Source: a virus. From it: a DNA stretch of 34,080 bases. The DNA is taken from the IMG/VR virus record IMGVR_UViG_3300034109_000282, positions 1 through 34,080 of that record; one strand, written 5' to 3'. This document shows, piece by piece, positions 1 through 7,493 of the stretch (positions are counted from its first letter, which is position 1; every line of letters starts with the position of its first letter). The translations under genes and the position numbers were made by a program. The notes under the pieces are model-generated. The model was not told the origin of the DNA. It made no database searches and worked only from the letters and a program-made list of their open reading frames with translations.

Positions 1-148
1 CGACGTAGCTTCGTTATACCCCTCGATAGACTGCGCTGCTAACTCAACAGGGCTACCACCACCAAGTGTTTTCTCGGGATCGTACCAGAAGCCCTGAATG
101 TGAACGACGTCTTCCTTGCGTACTGTGTACGCTACCTGTCCATCGTAG
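1..148. repeat. Left copy of the terminal overlap
   Basis: Bases 1-126 are identical to 33933-34058. Over the last 22 bases (127-148 against 34059-34080) there are five mismatches, at 127, 130, 133, 142 and 145. All fall on third codon positions of the minus-strand portal gene and all are synonymous. The overlap joins the portal reading frame exactly. This shows a circular map, or a circularly permuted or terminally redundant molecule, with the ends drawn from slightly different genomes. Confidence 0.95.
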
Positions 149-591
149 TATAGGTAGTGTTCAACGTCGCCGTAACCATCGTTGACAGGGGCGAAGTTCT
201 TATCTGAATACCAGCGCATGCCGATGATAGCACCCGAGGCGTTGCGTAGCTTATACCCATAGGCATTACCACCAATGCACAGGATCGTCATGATCTCACC
301 AAAGGTCACACGCCACTGATTACGTGTTAGCATCCCCACGATAGGGCTTTCGAAGTCGTAACCGTTGGGAGTGATCACACCGATCTGTGCTTCCGGCATC
401 ATCAGCGAATACGTCAGAGTGCACGCCACAGCCACAGGGTTCGCCTTCCACATCTGGTAAGCACCACGCCAGTTGACGATAGGTGTGAAGTTATGCTTGT
501 TCCACAACTCCGTCACTGGTATAGGTAGGTCGTTCTGTGCGACCTCACCAGTAGGGGAGATATACTGCTTAATCCGAGTTAGTATGCTCAT
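1..591 (-). CDS. Portal protein, N-terminal part (continues at the other window end)
   Basis: This is the first 197 codons of the portal, the ring through which DNA enters and leaves the head and to which the terminase docks. It starts at ATG 591, inside an ATGA overlap with the methyltransferase stop, and reads open to base 1. Joining base 1 to base 33932 keeps the frame and gives a protein of about 648 aa. Visible portal-type features are an N-terminal helix-rich stretch, a central run ending in GGNAYGYKLRN, and a later ...DVVHIQGFWYDPEK... segment as in HK97-type portals. It lies just after TerL and the methyltransferase and before the protease and capsid genes. It is broken only by the choice of map origin. 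Confidence 0.9.
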   Translation of the reverse strand, partial: MSILTRIKQYISPTGEVAQNDLPIPVTELWNKHNFTPIVNWRGAYQMWKANPVAVACTLTYSLMMPEAQIGVITPNGYDFESPIVGMLTRNQWRVTFGEIMTILCIGGNAYGYKLRNASGAIIGMRWYSDKNFAPVNDGYGDVEHYLYYDGQVAYTVRKEDVVHIQGFWYDPEKTLGGGSPVELAAQSIEGYNEATS

Positions 592-1901
592 AAGTCCAAA
601 GTGTTTTGTTTGTTCTTGAAAGCGTGCTCAATCCGTGCACGTGCTATATCTACGTATTCGGGTGTCATGTCAATTCCGATAAACTGCAAACCTTCCAAGA
701 TGGCAGCCTTGCCTGTGGAACCGCTGCCCATGAAAGGGTCGAGAACTGTTCCGTTTGGTGGTGTTACCAGCCTGCACAGATAGCGCATGAGATCGGTAGG
801 TTTGACGGTGGGGTGGTGGTTGCAGCTTGGCTTTTTACTATCACTCAAGCCTTGGTCTGTTCCTCCTTCATCCCCAAAAACCTGCTTTGCCTCCAACCCC
901 TCGCACCCCTCGTCCCTGTCTCGCTTGCTCGCTTTGGCGCAGTAGAAGAAACGGGCTGCGGAGCCGGAGTCGCCAAAGCCTTCGTGTACGTCATCGCGAA
1001 TAGACTGGCGAGCGTCGTCTGTAAAAGCTTGGTGGACACGACCTCTGCTATCCCTACCGCTGCTTTTTCCCGTCACCGGAAACATCCCCACCACCTCATC
1101 ACTCCCGTCGTGGATAAGGTTGGCGGGGAAGCGGCCGGCCCTATGGTTGAAATCTTCAGATTCTGCAAATCCAGTTTTTAGTTGCCCAAAATTGCTATTT
1201 GCTGCAGCTTCTGCTGACCTCCCATGAAAACCGGCTTTTTCTTTGTCGTTATCATTTATGTATCCCACCCTGCACCCATCCACATTCACCCCACCCGTCC
1301 CCCATTGCAGTACGTTCGCCGCTACCGTTCCCGTGAACGGCTTACGTGCAACGGTGATAGGCTCCAGCGCAGGTTTAAGCGCAGTGCCCCAGCCTTGCCA
1401 TTGACGGGCGGCTTCGGTGGCGGGGGCGGGCAGCGGGCATTTGCATGATGTGCCATTGCGCGATTTGTTGCAAACACCACAAATAACAGCGGCGCAACCA
1501 TCCGATAAGGCGTTTCTTTGCTTGGTTTTGCGCTTCTGATGTGGGTCGTCCTCACGTTCGGCCCCTGCCGCCTTATCAATCGCCTTGCTTATATCGTGCG
1601 ACTTCGGGAAACCGCTGCCATACACCCAAGCAATCATATCGCGTATCTCAAACCCTGCATCCTCGATGCGCACTGCCATACGGTGCTGTGTTCGTGTTCC
1701 TGCGAAGGCTAACAAATGCCCACCAGGTTTGAGCACACGGAGGCATTCACGCCAGATCTCCTCGCTTGGCACGTCGTAGTCCCACTTCTTGCCCATGAAC
1801 GCCAGACCATAGGGCGGGTCGGTAACGATCGCGTCGATGGAGTTGTCTGGCATTGTAGCCAGAACATCTAAACAGTTGCCCGTGTGAAGTTCAAAACTCA
1901 T
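588..1901 (-). CDS. DNA methyltransferase, beta class (N6-adenine or N4-cytosine)
   Basis: S-adenosylmethionine-dependent methylation of an exocyclic amino group in DNA, probably to protect phage DNA from restriction. The catalytic motif DPPY is at residues 28-31, and the SAM-binding motif DPFMGSGSTG is near the C-terminus (about 388-397). Catalytic motif first and SAM motif last is the beta-class order. At 437 aa it is longer than a minimal enzyme. A large middle insert (about residues 100-350) presumably carries target recognition and includes a Cys cluster (CGVC...CKC, about 140-155) that could bind zinc. The ATG overlaps the TerL stop (ATGA), with GGAG about 10 bases upstream, and its own stop overlaps the portal start. 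Its place inside the packaging genes is unusual. Specificity cannot be read from the sequence. Confidence 0.92.
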   Translation of the reverse strand: MSFELHTGNCLDVLATMPDNSIDAIVTDPPYGLAFMGKKWDYDVPSEEIWRECLRVLKPGGHLLAFAGTRTQHRMAVRIEDAGFEIRDMIAWVYGSGFPKSHDISKAIDKAAGAEREDDPHQKRKTKQRNALSDGCAAVICGVCNKSRNGTSCKCPLPAPATEAARQWQGWGTALKPALEPITVARKPFTGTVAANVLQWGTGGVNVDGCRVGYINDNDKEKAGFHGRSAEAAANSNFGQLKTGFAESEDFNHRAGRFPANLIHDGSDEVVGMFPVTGKSSGRDSRGRVHQAFTDDARQSIRDDVHEGFGDSGSAARFFYCAKASKRDRDEGCEGLEAKQVFGDEGGTDQGLSDSKKPSCNHHPTVKPTDLMRYLCRLVTPPNGTVLDPFMGSGSTGKAAILEGLQFIGIDMTPEYVDIARARIEHAFKNKQNTLDL

Positions 1902-3070
1902 AAAAAAACAACTCCAGCACCCTGTGATTTAACAGCCGCCATCTCAGCGTAAACGAGAGCATCCACCATATCGTCGTGGTTGCCCTCTGGGAAAGAAAGT
2001 AGTTCCTGTTCGAATGAAGGCTCCAGCCCCCGTACGTGTGTAACCAATAGCTGCTCATACCTTGCCAGCAAAGCGTGGAAGCGTGTTACCTTATCACGGT
2101 CTGGCTTGACAGCCTTGACAGGTAGGGATGTCTTGCGGAGAAGTTCCTGCACGACTGCCACCTGATACTGGACTGCCTCGATGTTGATGCGCGATGGGTT
2201 CCATTTTGCCGCTAGGCTTTGCACGCCTTGGACGACTTCGTGAAACCCTACCTTACCTCTCCACATGTCCAGCACGTACCTACGCCCCGAGTCCTTGTCA
2301 TACCCCACTACGGCAATAGCGGTATAGTCAGCGGTGTCTGACTTACTGATGGCAAGGTCAACACCCATCCCGATCTTAAGATCCCTAGGCACTTGGTCGC
2401 TGTTGACGTACGTGATCATCTCACGTTTAACCAAAGCCCCCTGCACATCTACAAACTCTGCGAGGTATTCCTGATTGAATACCACGGTAGGCAGTTCGCG
2501 CTGTGCAGCGTCTATCTCATCCTGTGCAATGTATGGGTTCACACTCGTAGGCATACGGAAACTGGCATACGTTTCATCTAGTCTGGCACGTTCGTACATA
2601 GCGTGGAAATCGTTGCGTCCCTTCGGTGTCGAGAAGAAATACCCGTCACCCTTGTAATCCGTCAATGTCGGACGGATCGCTTCGTTCCAGGCGTCCATGA
2701 AGTTCCTAACCATCGCCACCTCATCACAGACGACCCGTGCATACTTACGACCCCGCACACTGTCGAAGGCGTCTAATGACCAGCAGTCGATGATACCACC
2801 CGTCTCGATGGTAAGGCGCTTTTCCTGTTCACTTACACCCGTGATTATAGGATGCAACGTTGTCTTCAGCGCTTTCCACACATCGGATAGCATCTTGTAC
2901 GTGGGGGCGAAGTAAGCCGCCGGTTTGCCCATGATAGCCGATTCGATAAGCAGGGCTTCCGCCATAACGGTCTTGCCAAACCTACGACCACAGGCGACCG
3001 TGTTGAATCGCCTCCGATTGCGGAAGATTAGTTTCTGGCCGTCGTGTAGCTGTGCGTCGATGGTAATCAC
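1898..3070 (-). CDS. terL: Terminase large subunit (packaging ATPase and nuclease)
   Basis: Motor that cuts the concatemer and pumps DNA through the portal. The Walker A-like motif CGRRFGKT is at residues 27-34, the Walker B segment ARVVCDE at about 111-117, and a coupling-type FFSTPKG at about 145-151. The RNase H-like nuclease domain shows GVDLAISKSD (Asp238) and the C-terminal acidic motif HDDMVDAL (about 366-373). At 390 aa it is on the short side for TerL but all motifs are present. It starts at GTG in a GTGA overlap with TerS, with AAGGA upstream. Which packaging type (cos or pac) it uses cannot be decided from the sequence. Confidence 0.96.
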   Translation of the reverse strand: MITIDAQLHDGQKLIFRNRRRFNTVACGRRFGKTVMAEALLIESAIMGKPAAYFAPTYKMLSDVWKALKTTLHPIITGVSEQEKRLTIETGGIIDCWSLDAFDSVRGRKYARVVCDEVAMVRNFMDAWNEAIRPTLTDYKGDGYFFSTPKGRNDFHAMYERARLDETYASFRMPTSVNPYIAQDEIDAAQRELPTVVFNQEYLAEFVDVQGALVKREMITYVNSDQVPRDLKIGMGVDLAISKSDTADYTAIAVVGYDKDSGRRYVLDMWRGKVGFHEVVQGVQSLAAKWNPSRINIEAVQYQVAVVQELLRKTSLPVKAVKPDRDKVTRFHALLARYEQLLVTHVRGLEPSFEQELLSFPEGNHDDMVDALVYAEMAAVKSQGAGVVFL

Positions 3071-3456
3071 AACGAAGCGTCCTTCGGCCCTATGGCGATG
3101 ATCTCGGCATCCTCAATGTGCTTGGGTTCCTCATGTGTAGGGGCCAGCACTATCCTGATGTCTGTCTTGCCTGACACCTCCGTTGCAGCCTTGTCCGTCT
3201 GTGCTAGGTGTTGTTTGCCCAGCCAGATCAGCATCGTGTTATCACCTGACAGGGCTTTGTCGATCTGTGTCTGTGCCAGCTGGAACCTGACGTCGTTGCG
3301 TTCGTTCTCGATCATGAGGGCATAGTCAGCCTTCAACTCACTCACTGGCACGTCACGGTTCAACAGAACAGAGCACCACCGTGATAGGGCAGTCCACCCC
3401 ATCATGGCACGTGCACGACGTTTCAGTTCGGCCTCTTGTGAAGGTGTTAGGTTCAT
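3067..3456 (-). CDS. terS: Terminase small subunit
   Basis: 129 aa, directly upstream of and overlapping TerL by four bases. It should recognise the packaging site and feed DNA to TerL. The stretch with ALSGDNTMLIWLGKQHLAQ (about residues 69-87) matches a segment commonly seen in small terminases of this type. The N-terminal part is helical, which fits a DNA-binding domain. No good Shine-Dalgarno site is visible before ATG 3456; the 45-base gap upstream instead carries an inverted repeat and a DnaA-box sequence. It is the first gene of the late block. Confidence 0.85.
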   Translation of the reverse strand: MNLTPSQEAELKRRARAMMGWTALSRWCSVLLNRDVPVSELKADYALMIENERNDVRFQLAQTQIDKALSGDNTMLIWLGKQHLAQTDKAATEVSGKTDIRIVLAPTHEEPKHIEDAEIIAIGPKDASL

Positions 3457-3460
3457 TCAG

Positions 3461-3498
3461 CTATTAAGTTATGCTTAATAGTTGGCCACTTATCCACA
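3461..3498. promoter_or_regulatory. Inverted repeat plus perfect DnaA box ahead of the terminase genes
   Basis: In the 45-base gap between the DnaA-domain gene and TerS there is an 8-bp inverted repeat, CTATTAAG (3461-3468) and CTTAATAG (3474-3481) with a 5-base spacer. Nine bases further on, the plus strand carries TTATCCACA (3490-3498), the consensus DnaA box. The site sits where a late promoter or operator would be expected, but I do not see a convincing -35/-10 pair. Binding by the neighbouring DnaA-like protein is inference. Confidence 0.55.
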
Positions 3499-3501
3499 AC
3501 A

Positions 3502-3801
3502 TCACAAGCCCCTCATAAGACTAGCGTAATTGATCTGCTGTATGTCAGTCACCACAGACCTCACGTCGCTGTACATTAGGTAGGCGTCCTCGATGCTGGC
3601 GATGCCGTGCAAGACCGTAGCATGGTGTTTTTGGCTGTGCTTGGCAATCGACGTTAGCGTCCACCCGTAGTGTTTGCTTAGGATATACCATGTAATAGAC
3701 CGAGCCCGTACCACATCAGCACGTCGTGTGGGACTGTAGGCATCCTCGAGTGTGACACCGCACAGTGTGCATACGTCGGATAGGATCAACTCGTATAACA
3801 T
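3502..3801 (-). CDS. DnaA domain IV-like DNA-binding protein
   Basis: 99 aa that match only the C-terminal DNA-binding domain of bacterial DnaA; there is no AAA+ ATPase. The signature region TSIAKHSQKHHATVLHGIASIE (residues 50-71) parallels the DnaA helix-turn-helix that ends ..HTTVLHA..KIE, with H60, T62 and V63 conserved. The preceding part (GVTLEDAYSPTRRADVVRARSITWYIL) also fits domain IV. Start ATG 3801 has AGGGGG four bases upstream. It is the last gene of the replication block. A perfect TTATCCACA lies four bases past its stop and a second copy at 32566. Its role could be origin binding, regulation of late genes, or interference with host initiation; the sequence does not choose. Confidence 0.85.
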   Translation of the reverse strand: MLYELILSDVCTLCGVTLEDAYSPTRRADVVRARSITWYILSKHYGWTLTSIAKHSQKHHATVLHGIASIEDAYLMYSDVRSVVTDIQQINYASLMRGL

Positions 3802-3809
3802 AAAACCCC

Positions 3810-4241
3810 CTAATTCTTTTTGACGAACTCGATGGCATCGTCGACAGATCTGACGATCCCATAGGGTACGCCATAGCGCAGACAGCAGTCTGAAAACCTG
3901 TTTTGCGTTTCCGACACCCTACCCTTGGCAGCCTTAACTTCTAGCATCCATGCGCGGCCGTCACGATATACAGCCAGGTCAGCGTGGCCAGATGTGGCGT
4001 TGATGTTCACCACGCGGTACGAGGACAGCCGTGTGCCGTGTTCCAGCTGTTGAGTGCTGCTGTTAACACGGACAACCATATACCCGAGCATGCACAGTTG
4101 ATCAGCAATCGCTTTCTGCACTACCCGTTCGGGTATAACACCTGATGCTTTCTTGGCAGCCTTGGCACGCTTGGCAGCCTTCAACTCATCCAGCAGCCTA
4201 TGCTCGCTCGCATCCCAGTCAAGATCGTCTATCTCTCTCAT
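3810..4241 (-). CDS. VRR-NUC domain nuclease (PD-(D/E)XK superfamily)
   Basis: 143 aa. Conserved nuclease residues are visible: E38 in the first helix (PERVVQKAIADQL), SGHADLAVYRDG with D88, and the E-x-K pair in MLEVKAAKG (E101, K103), followed by a Gln (Q113). This arrangement is typical of stand-alone VRR-NUC proteins, which act on branched or structured DNA in phage replication and recombination. The first about 30 residues are a charged Lys/Ala-rich helix. I chose ATG 4241 because it overlaps the upstream stop (ATGA) with AAGGGA before it; a longer reading from 4271 is possible. It may resolve replication intermediates before packaging. Confidence 0.85.
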   Translation of the reverse strand: MREIDDLDWDASEHRLLDELKAAKRAKAAKKASGVIPERVVQKAIADQLCMLGYMVVRVNSSTQQLEHGTRLSSYRVVNINATSGHADLAVYRDGRAWMLEVKAAKGRVSETQNRFSDCCLRYGVPYGIVRSVDDAIEFVKKN

Positions 4242-4912
4242 TGCATCCCTTGGTTGTTGTAACAGTGCCACAGTCCGTCGGTACCTTCAAACCATGTGTA
4301 GCCGTCGACGTTGTACTCATACATCAGGGACAGCATGGTCTTGCCTGCCTTGACTCTTTGCCGTTCGACCACAGCCGACTCCAGTACCTCATGGCGTGGA
4401 ATAAGTCTGGCCTCGGTAGCGTTGAATTGGGATAGGTCGGGGCCGTCATCGGGTAGGAGGCCATCCCACGCGTCGCCTGGTGGCTGTTTATACCGCTTGA
4501 AATAGTCCCAATCAGCAGATAGTACGTCGTGTAAATACGTACCTCGGGTTGCATCGACGACAGCATCTATGTTTTCCGGTTGCAAGGTGCCCCCTGACGT
4601 AGCAACCGAGGTCAAATCGTCGCAACCGTAACGATACCATTGACTTACGAGGAAATCCAGCATCCTCTCGGTTGCTAGGTTGCAGGGTGAAACTATAGTT
4701 TTCACTCTATACTTTTCATTTATTTCTCCTTCTACTTCTAATATATTCTTACAACCTAGCAACCTAGAGAAGTATATATATATAAATAAAGGGGTTAGGT
4801 CGGTTGCCACCTGTTCGTCTGAACTGACAACCTTCTGGCAATCCGGCAACCTAGGTGTGGCAACCGGACTCAGAAGCCCCATTTCGACCAATTCGTCACG
4901 TGTGAACAGCAT
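4238..4912 (-). CDS. Unknown protein encoded across a candidate replication origin
   Basis: 224 aa, family not recognised. It starts at ATG 4912, overlapping the primase stop (TAATG) with GGGGAG upstream, and ends in an ATGA overlap with the VRR-NUC gene. The nucleotide sequence of its first half is unusual: repeated GCAACC/GGTTGC elements and a very AT-rich stretch, which gives short motifs such as VATP, VATD, LATE and VATS in the protein. The C-terminal half looks like an ordinary folded domain and ends with aromatic-rich DGYTWFEGTDGLWHCYNN. By position it could be a replication initiator or loader carrying its own origin, as lambda O does. That is inference from layout only. Confidence 0.75.
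   Translation of the reverse strand: MLFTRDELVEMGLLSPVATPRLPDCQKVVSSDEQVATDLTPLFIYIYFSRLLGCKNILEVEGEINEKYRVKTIVSPCNLATERMLDFLVSQWYRYGCDDLTSVATSGGTLQPENIDAVVDATRGTYLHDVLSADWDYFKRYKQPPGDAWDGLLPDDGPDLSQFNATEARLIPRHEVLESAVVERQRVKAGKTMLSLMYEYNVDGYTWFEGTDGLWHCYNNQGMQ
4578..4865. other. Candidate replication origin: iterons, inverted repeat and AT-rich tract
   Basis: Within about 290 bp there are about nine copies of GCAACC or its complement (near 4579, 4602, 4622, 4670, 4678, 4759, 4802, 4846 and 4860), plus near-copies such as CAACCT at 4752. An 18-bp inverted repeat with one mismatch lies at 4665-4682 and 4752-4769 (core GGTTGCTAGGTTG / CAACCTAGCAACC). Between and beside the arms lies an AT-rich stretch that includes TATATATATATAAATAAA at 4773-4790. 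Iterons plus an AT-rich tract inside a replication gene is the architecture of lambda-type origins. Replication function is inferred. Confidence 0.5.
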
Positions 4913-7053
4913 TAGAACTCCCCTTCCTCATCTACGTTGAATGGCGAATGAGCACCGCTCTTCGTGCCTATAATCACGTTGTAGCCCCTTCGCGTGCCCG
5001 TGGTGGTCTTTTTAGCTATTCGGGGTATGTTGGCCTTGGCTAATGCCCTTCCAAGCCCGTAGATGAACTTATCGTTGATTTGCAGGGAGATCTTCTCTTC
5101 ATCGTAGACACGGTTTGCCAGCTGTGAGGCCACCTCGGATGTAGTCAGGAACGGCACATGAGCCCCTGAGCCCTCGGGTCTGTGCGTTATGTACTTTGCC
5201 ACGAGGTCGTCGTATTGCGTCAACACCTCGAAGTGCTTATTCCAGTCGTTGATCTTGCTGATCTCACGATCATCAAACCAGTAACGTTTTCCCTCACGAT
5301 AGTAGGCCACAGCCTGCGACCACAGACCGTCGATGTCAAACTGCCTTATTGAGGTAATGTCGATGTTGCCCCCTACCGGTATGACAGGGAACCGGCGCGA
5401 TCCCGTTTCGTCGTTGAGAAACGTTCGCCTATTGACAGATCCGGCAAAGGAGCATCTCCTGGCGTACGTCGTCTCATACTTATCGTATGGGGACCGCAGG
5501 CGCATGGTGTCGGACGTGATGATGGCCTTGATAGATTCGTGCTGTTTCTTCGTCATGCTCTCCAGTTCGTCATCTACGACCATGAAAGACCTGGCAATTA
5601 TCAGTTTGACGTCCTTGTCATCGGAGATGCTGCCCTCATGGTAATAGTCTTGGCGAAGCTCAACAGGGCATAGGTGCCGTAGGTAGGTCGTCTTGCCTAT
5701 CCCCTGCCCGCCCTGCAGAATTAGCATGATGTGGTTCGGTTTGTGATCTAAAGCACCAGCCACAGCCCCGATAAGCCACTTCTCGATGATCATTTCGAAT
5801 ATCGCATGCTGTACTTCGGCCGAATTGTGCTTGCCATCGTCGATGTCGGCATCGTGTGGCAGTAGCTGGACGTAATCACGGATGAAATTACGATCGCCTG
5901 CTTTCCACTCGTCCAAACCTTCGAAATACGACTTGATAGGGTCATGCTTAGGTACGAAGTCACTATCGAGCACTTCGTTCATGCGCTCCTTGGTGATTTT
6001 GATTCCTATCTTCCGCATCTTCCGTAACTGTGAGTGCACCCAATAGTCCGTCAGGGCTTCAAATTTGACATCGTTGTCGCCTCTGAGCTCGATTTTGCCA
6101 GTGATCACGTTCTTGCGGAACTCGTAACCACTGGATAGGTACGATTCAACCTTGTCGAGGATCTCGGTAGGGTCTTTGGTCTCGAGTTTGATGATGTCCT
6201 TGGGAACCTCATACCCATGTAGCTTGGCGTAATAGTACAGCGTGGCAGTGGTCACCCGTGTGAGCTTATTCTTGAGAACATCGGCATATGTCAGGCCTCC
6301 AGACATCGGTGACCACTCCTCGAGGAGCTGTGCGGCCATCTTATCGTCCCCCAGGGCGTGTGCGACTGCTGCCACTACTTTCTTCCACTGGATGTGATCC
6401 TGCTGCTTAGGTATGACACGTAGCATGGCCCTGATCTGGTCGACGTTAGGCTTGGTACCACCGAAGGCGTTGAAAGCAATCTCGAGATCCCGTGCCTCCT
6501 CATGGCCGTCTGTCATGTCGGCGATCTGATCCATAGTCAGGATGTTACCCCAGACATGGATCTGTGCGTTCTTAGCACCGAACCAGATGCGTACGGCATC
6601 TCGTGCGTTGGTATCGCCTCCGAAGCGTTCAGCAAGGGCCGTCGTGATGGCCTTGTAGTCTTTGGCGTTGCGTATGGGCTCTTCGGTTATGAACATAACC
6701 CTATAACGTGGGTTCTCTGCAGTATGCGAGGCTGTCGTGTAGGCGAACGAAGCGTACTTGCGGAAATAGGGATCTGCCTCGATGTCGTCGAAGCTATGCT
6801 TGCCATTGTCGACGTCGACACCCACGATCTGTGCAGACTTGAAAGCATCGCCGTTACGCTTGGCAAACCCTGTCTTCTGATCGACGTGAAGGTCAGCACA
6901 GCAGATAGGCCAGCCGTGACCTACGAGGTGGTTGATTATGTCATCGCTGACCATCTCGACAGGTGAGAGCTGGGCGCTTAGTGCCACCCAGTCCTGACGT
7001 GTTGCAGCCTTGTTGACAACGGTTTTGTTTATCGATAGACGTATTACTTGCAC
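4912..7053 (-). CDS. Primase-helicase (primase-like N-terminus, PriCT-like domain, VirE-type helicase)
   Basis: 713 aa replicative enzyme. Residues 1-190 contain VGVDVDNG and a ...SHTAENPRYRVMFI... segment typical of primase/polymerase N-terminal domains in phage and plasmid replication proteins. Around residues 210-255, MLRVIPKQQDHIQWKKVVAAV...LLEEWS fits a PriCT-like domain. The C-terminal half is a virulence-associated E-type superfamily 3-like ATPase: Walker A GGQGIGKTT (about 446-454), Walker B-like FMVVDDE, then ARRCSFAGSVN and TGSRRFPVI. It starts at GTG 7053 with CGGAG nine bases upstream in the shared early leader. It should unwind and prime at the phage origin; the next gene carries the candidate origin. 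Confidence 0.9.
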   Translation of the reverse strand: MQVIRLSINKTVVNKAATRQDWVALSAQLSPVEMVSDDIINHLVGHGWPICCADLHVDQKTGFAKRNGDAFKSAQIVGVDVDNGKHSFDDIEADPYFRKYASFAYTTASHTAENPRYRVMFITEEPIRNAKDYKAITTALAERFGGDTNARDAVRIWFGAKNAQIHVWGNILTMDQIADMTDGHEEARDLEIAFNAFGGTKPNVDQIRAMLRVIPKQQDHIQWKKVVAAVAHALGDDKMAAQLLEEWSPMSGGLTYADVLKNKLTRVTTATLYYYAKLHGYEVPKDIIKLETKDPTEILDKVESYLSSGYEFRKNVITGKIELRGDNDVKFEALTDYWVHSQLRKMRKIGIKITKERMNEVLDSDFVPKHDPIKSYFEGLDEWKAGDRNFIRDYVQLLPHDADIDDGKHNSAEVQHAIFEMIIEKWLIGAVAGALDHKPNHIMLILQGGQGIGKTTYLRHLCPVELRQDYYHEGSISDDKDVKLIIARSFMVVDDELESMTKKQHESIKAIITSDTMRLRSPYDKYETTYARRCSFAGSVNRRTFLNDETGSRRFPVIPVGGNIDITSIRQFDIDGLWSQAVAYYREGKRYWFDDREISKINDWNKHFEVLTQYDDLVAKYITHRPEGSGAHVPFLTTSEVASQLANRVYDEEKISLQINDKFIYGLGRALAKANIPRIAKKTTTGTRRGYNVIIGTKSGAHSPFNVDEEGEF

Positions 7054-7062
7054 GTGGTTATT

Positions 7063-7071
7063 CTCCGTGTG
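7063..7071 (-). promoter_or_regulatory. Shared early leader motif with Shine-Dalgarno (ACACGGAG)
   Basis: Minus strand CACACGGAG, nine bases before the GTG of the primase-helicase, fixes that start. The same element, [T/C]ACACGG[A/G]G, precedes the genes starting at 12785, 12499, 11461, 10540 and 8255. In three of these a CAACCAC sequence lies a little further upstream. Confidence 0.6.
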
Positions 7072-7077
7072 TAGATG

Positions 7078-7281
7078 TTAAAGGATTATGAAAGCTAACA
7101 ACTTGATAGCCACGTAAGCTATCCCCAGTGCTACTGCACCGATTCCAGCCACTGCAGCCACGAAGGCGAGCGTTGTGGTGTATACGACAGCCTGACGTGC
7201 CCAGGGGGGCAGAGGCGAAGGACGTGAGATGATTAGTTCACGTTCAGCATCGAGGGCTTTGCGGAAGTCATCGCGGTTCAT
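7078..7281 (-). CDS. Small membrane protein
   Basis: 67 aa, family not recognised. A short charged head (MNRDDFRKALDAERELIISRPSPLPPW) is followed by a long hydrophobic stretch (about residues 31-67, AVVYTTTLAFVAAVAGIGAVALGIAYVAIKLLAFIIL) that could make one or two transmembrane helices and runs to the C-terminus. Start ATG 7281 is chosen for its ATGA overlap with the upstream gene and AAGGA nine bases before it; a longer frame from 7320 has no support. It lies between a Cys-rich small protein and the primase-helicase. Confidence 0.75.
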   Translation of the reverse strand: MNRDDFRKALDAERELIISRPSPLPPWARQAVVYTTTLAFVAAVAGIGAVALGIAYVAIKLLAFIIL

Positions 7282-7490
7282 GGTGCTGCATCCTTGGTTG
7301 TTGGCATAAAATAGAAACACCCATCGTCGTATGTGAACGGTGGGGTTGTGATTATGACTCGAGGGTCAAAGTCTGTTTTGCCGTCGTCTTTGGCTCTTAC
7401 TAAGCTGTCGTAGACAACCCAGCGGGCGCACTTGTCCTTCTGTGCACAGGGGCCGCCAATGCAGACGGCGATGTCGAGTGGTAGGTTCAT
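7278..7490 (-). CDS. Cys-rich small protein
   Basis: 70 aa. Four cysteines are spaced CIGGPCAQKDKC (residues 10-21) and then a single C at about 58 (DDGCFYFMP). This pattern, ending in a C-[YF]-F-x-P motif, resembles small proteins I associate with Bacteroidota and their phages, probably a zinc-stabilised fold, but I cannot name a family. It overlaps the next gene by ATGA. Function unknown. Confidence 0.7.
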   Translation of the reverse strand: MNLPLDIAVCIGGPCAQKDKCARWVVYDSLVRAKDDGKTDFDPRVIITTPPFTYDDGCFYFMPTTKDAAP

Positions 7491-7493
7491 AGA

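Noticed and set aside
606-1181. Plus-strand open frame of 191 codons opposite the methyltransferase
   Set aside because: Shadow of the minus-strand gene; the translated product has no recognisable domain.
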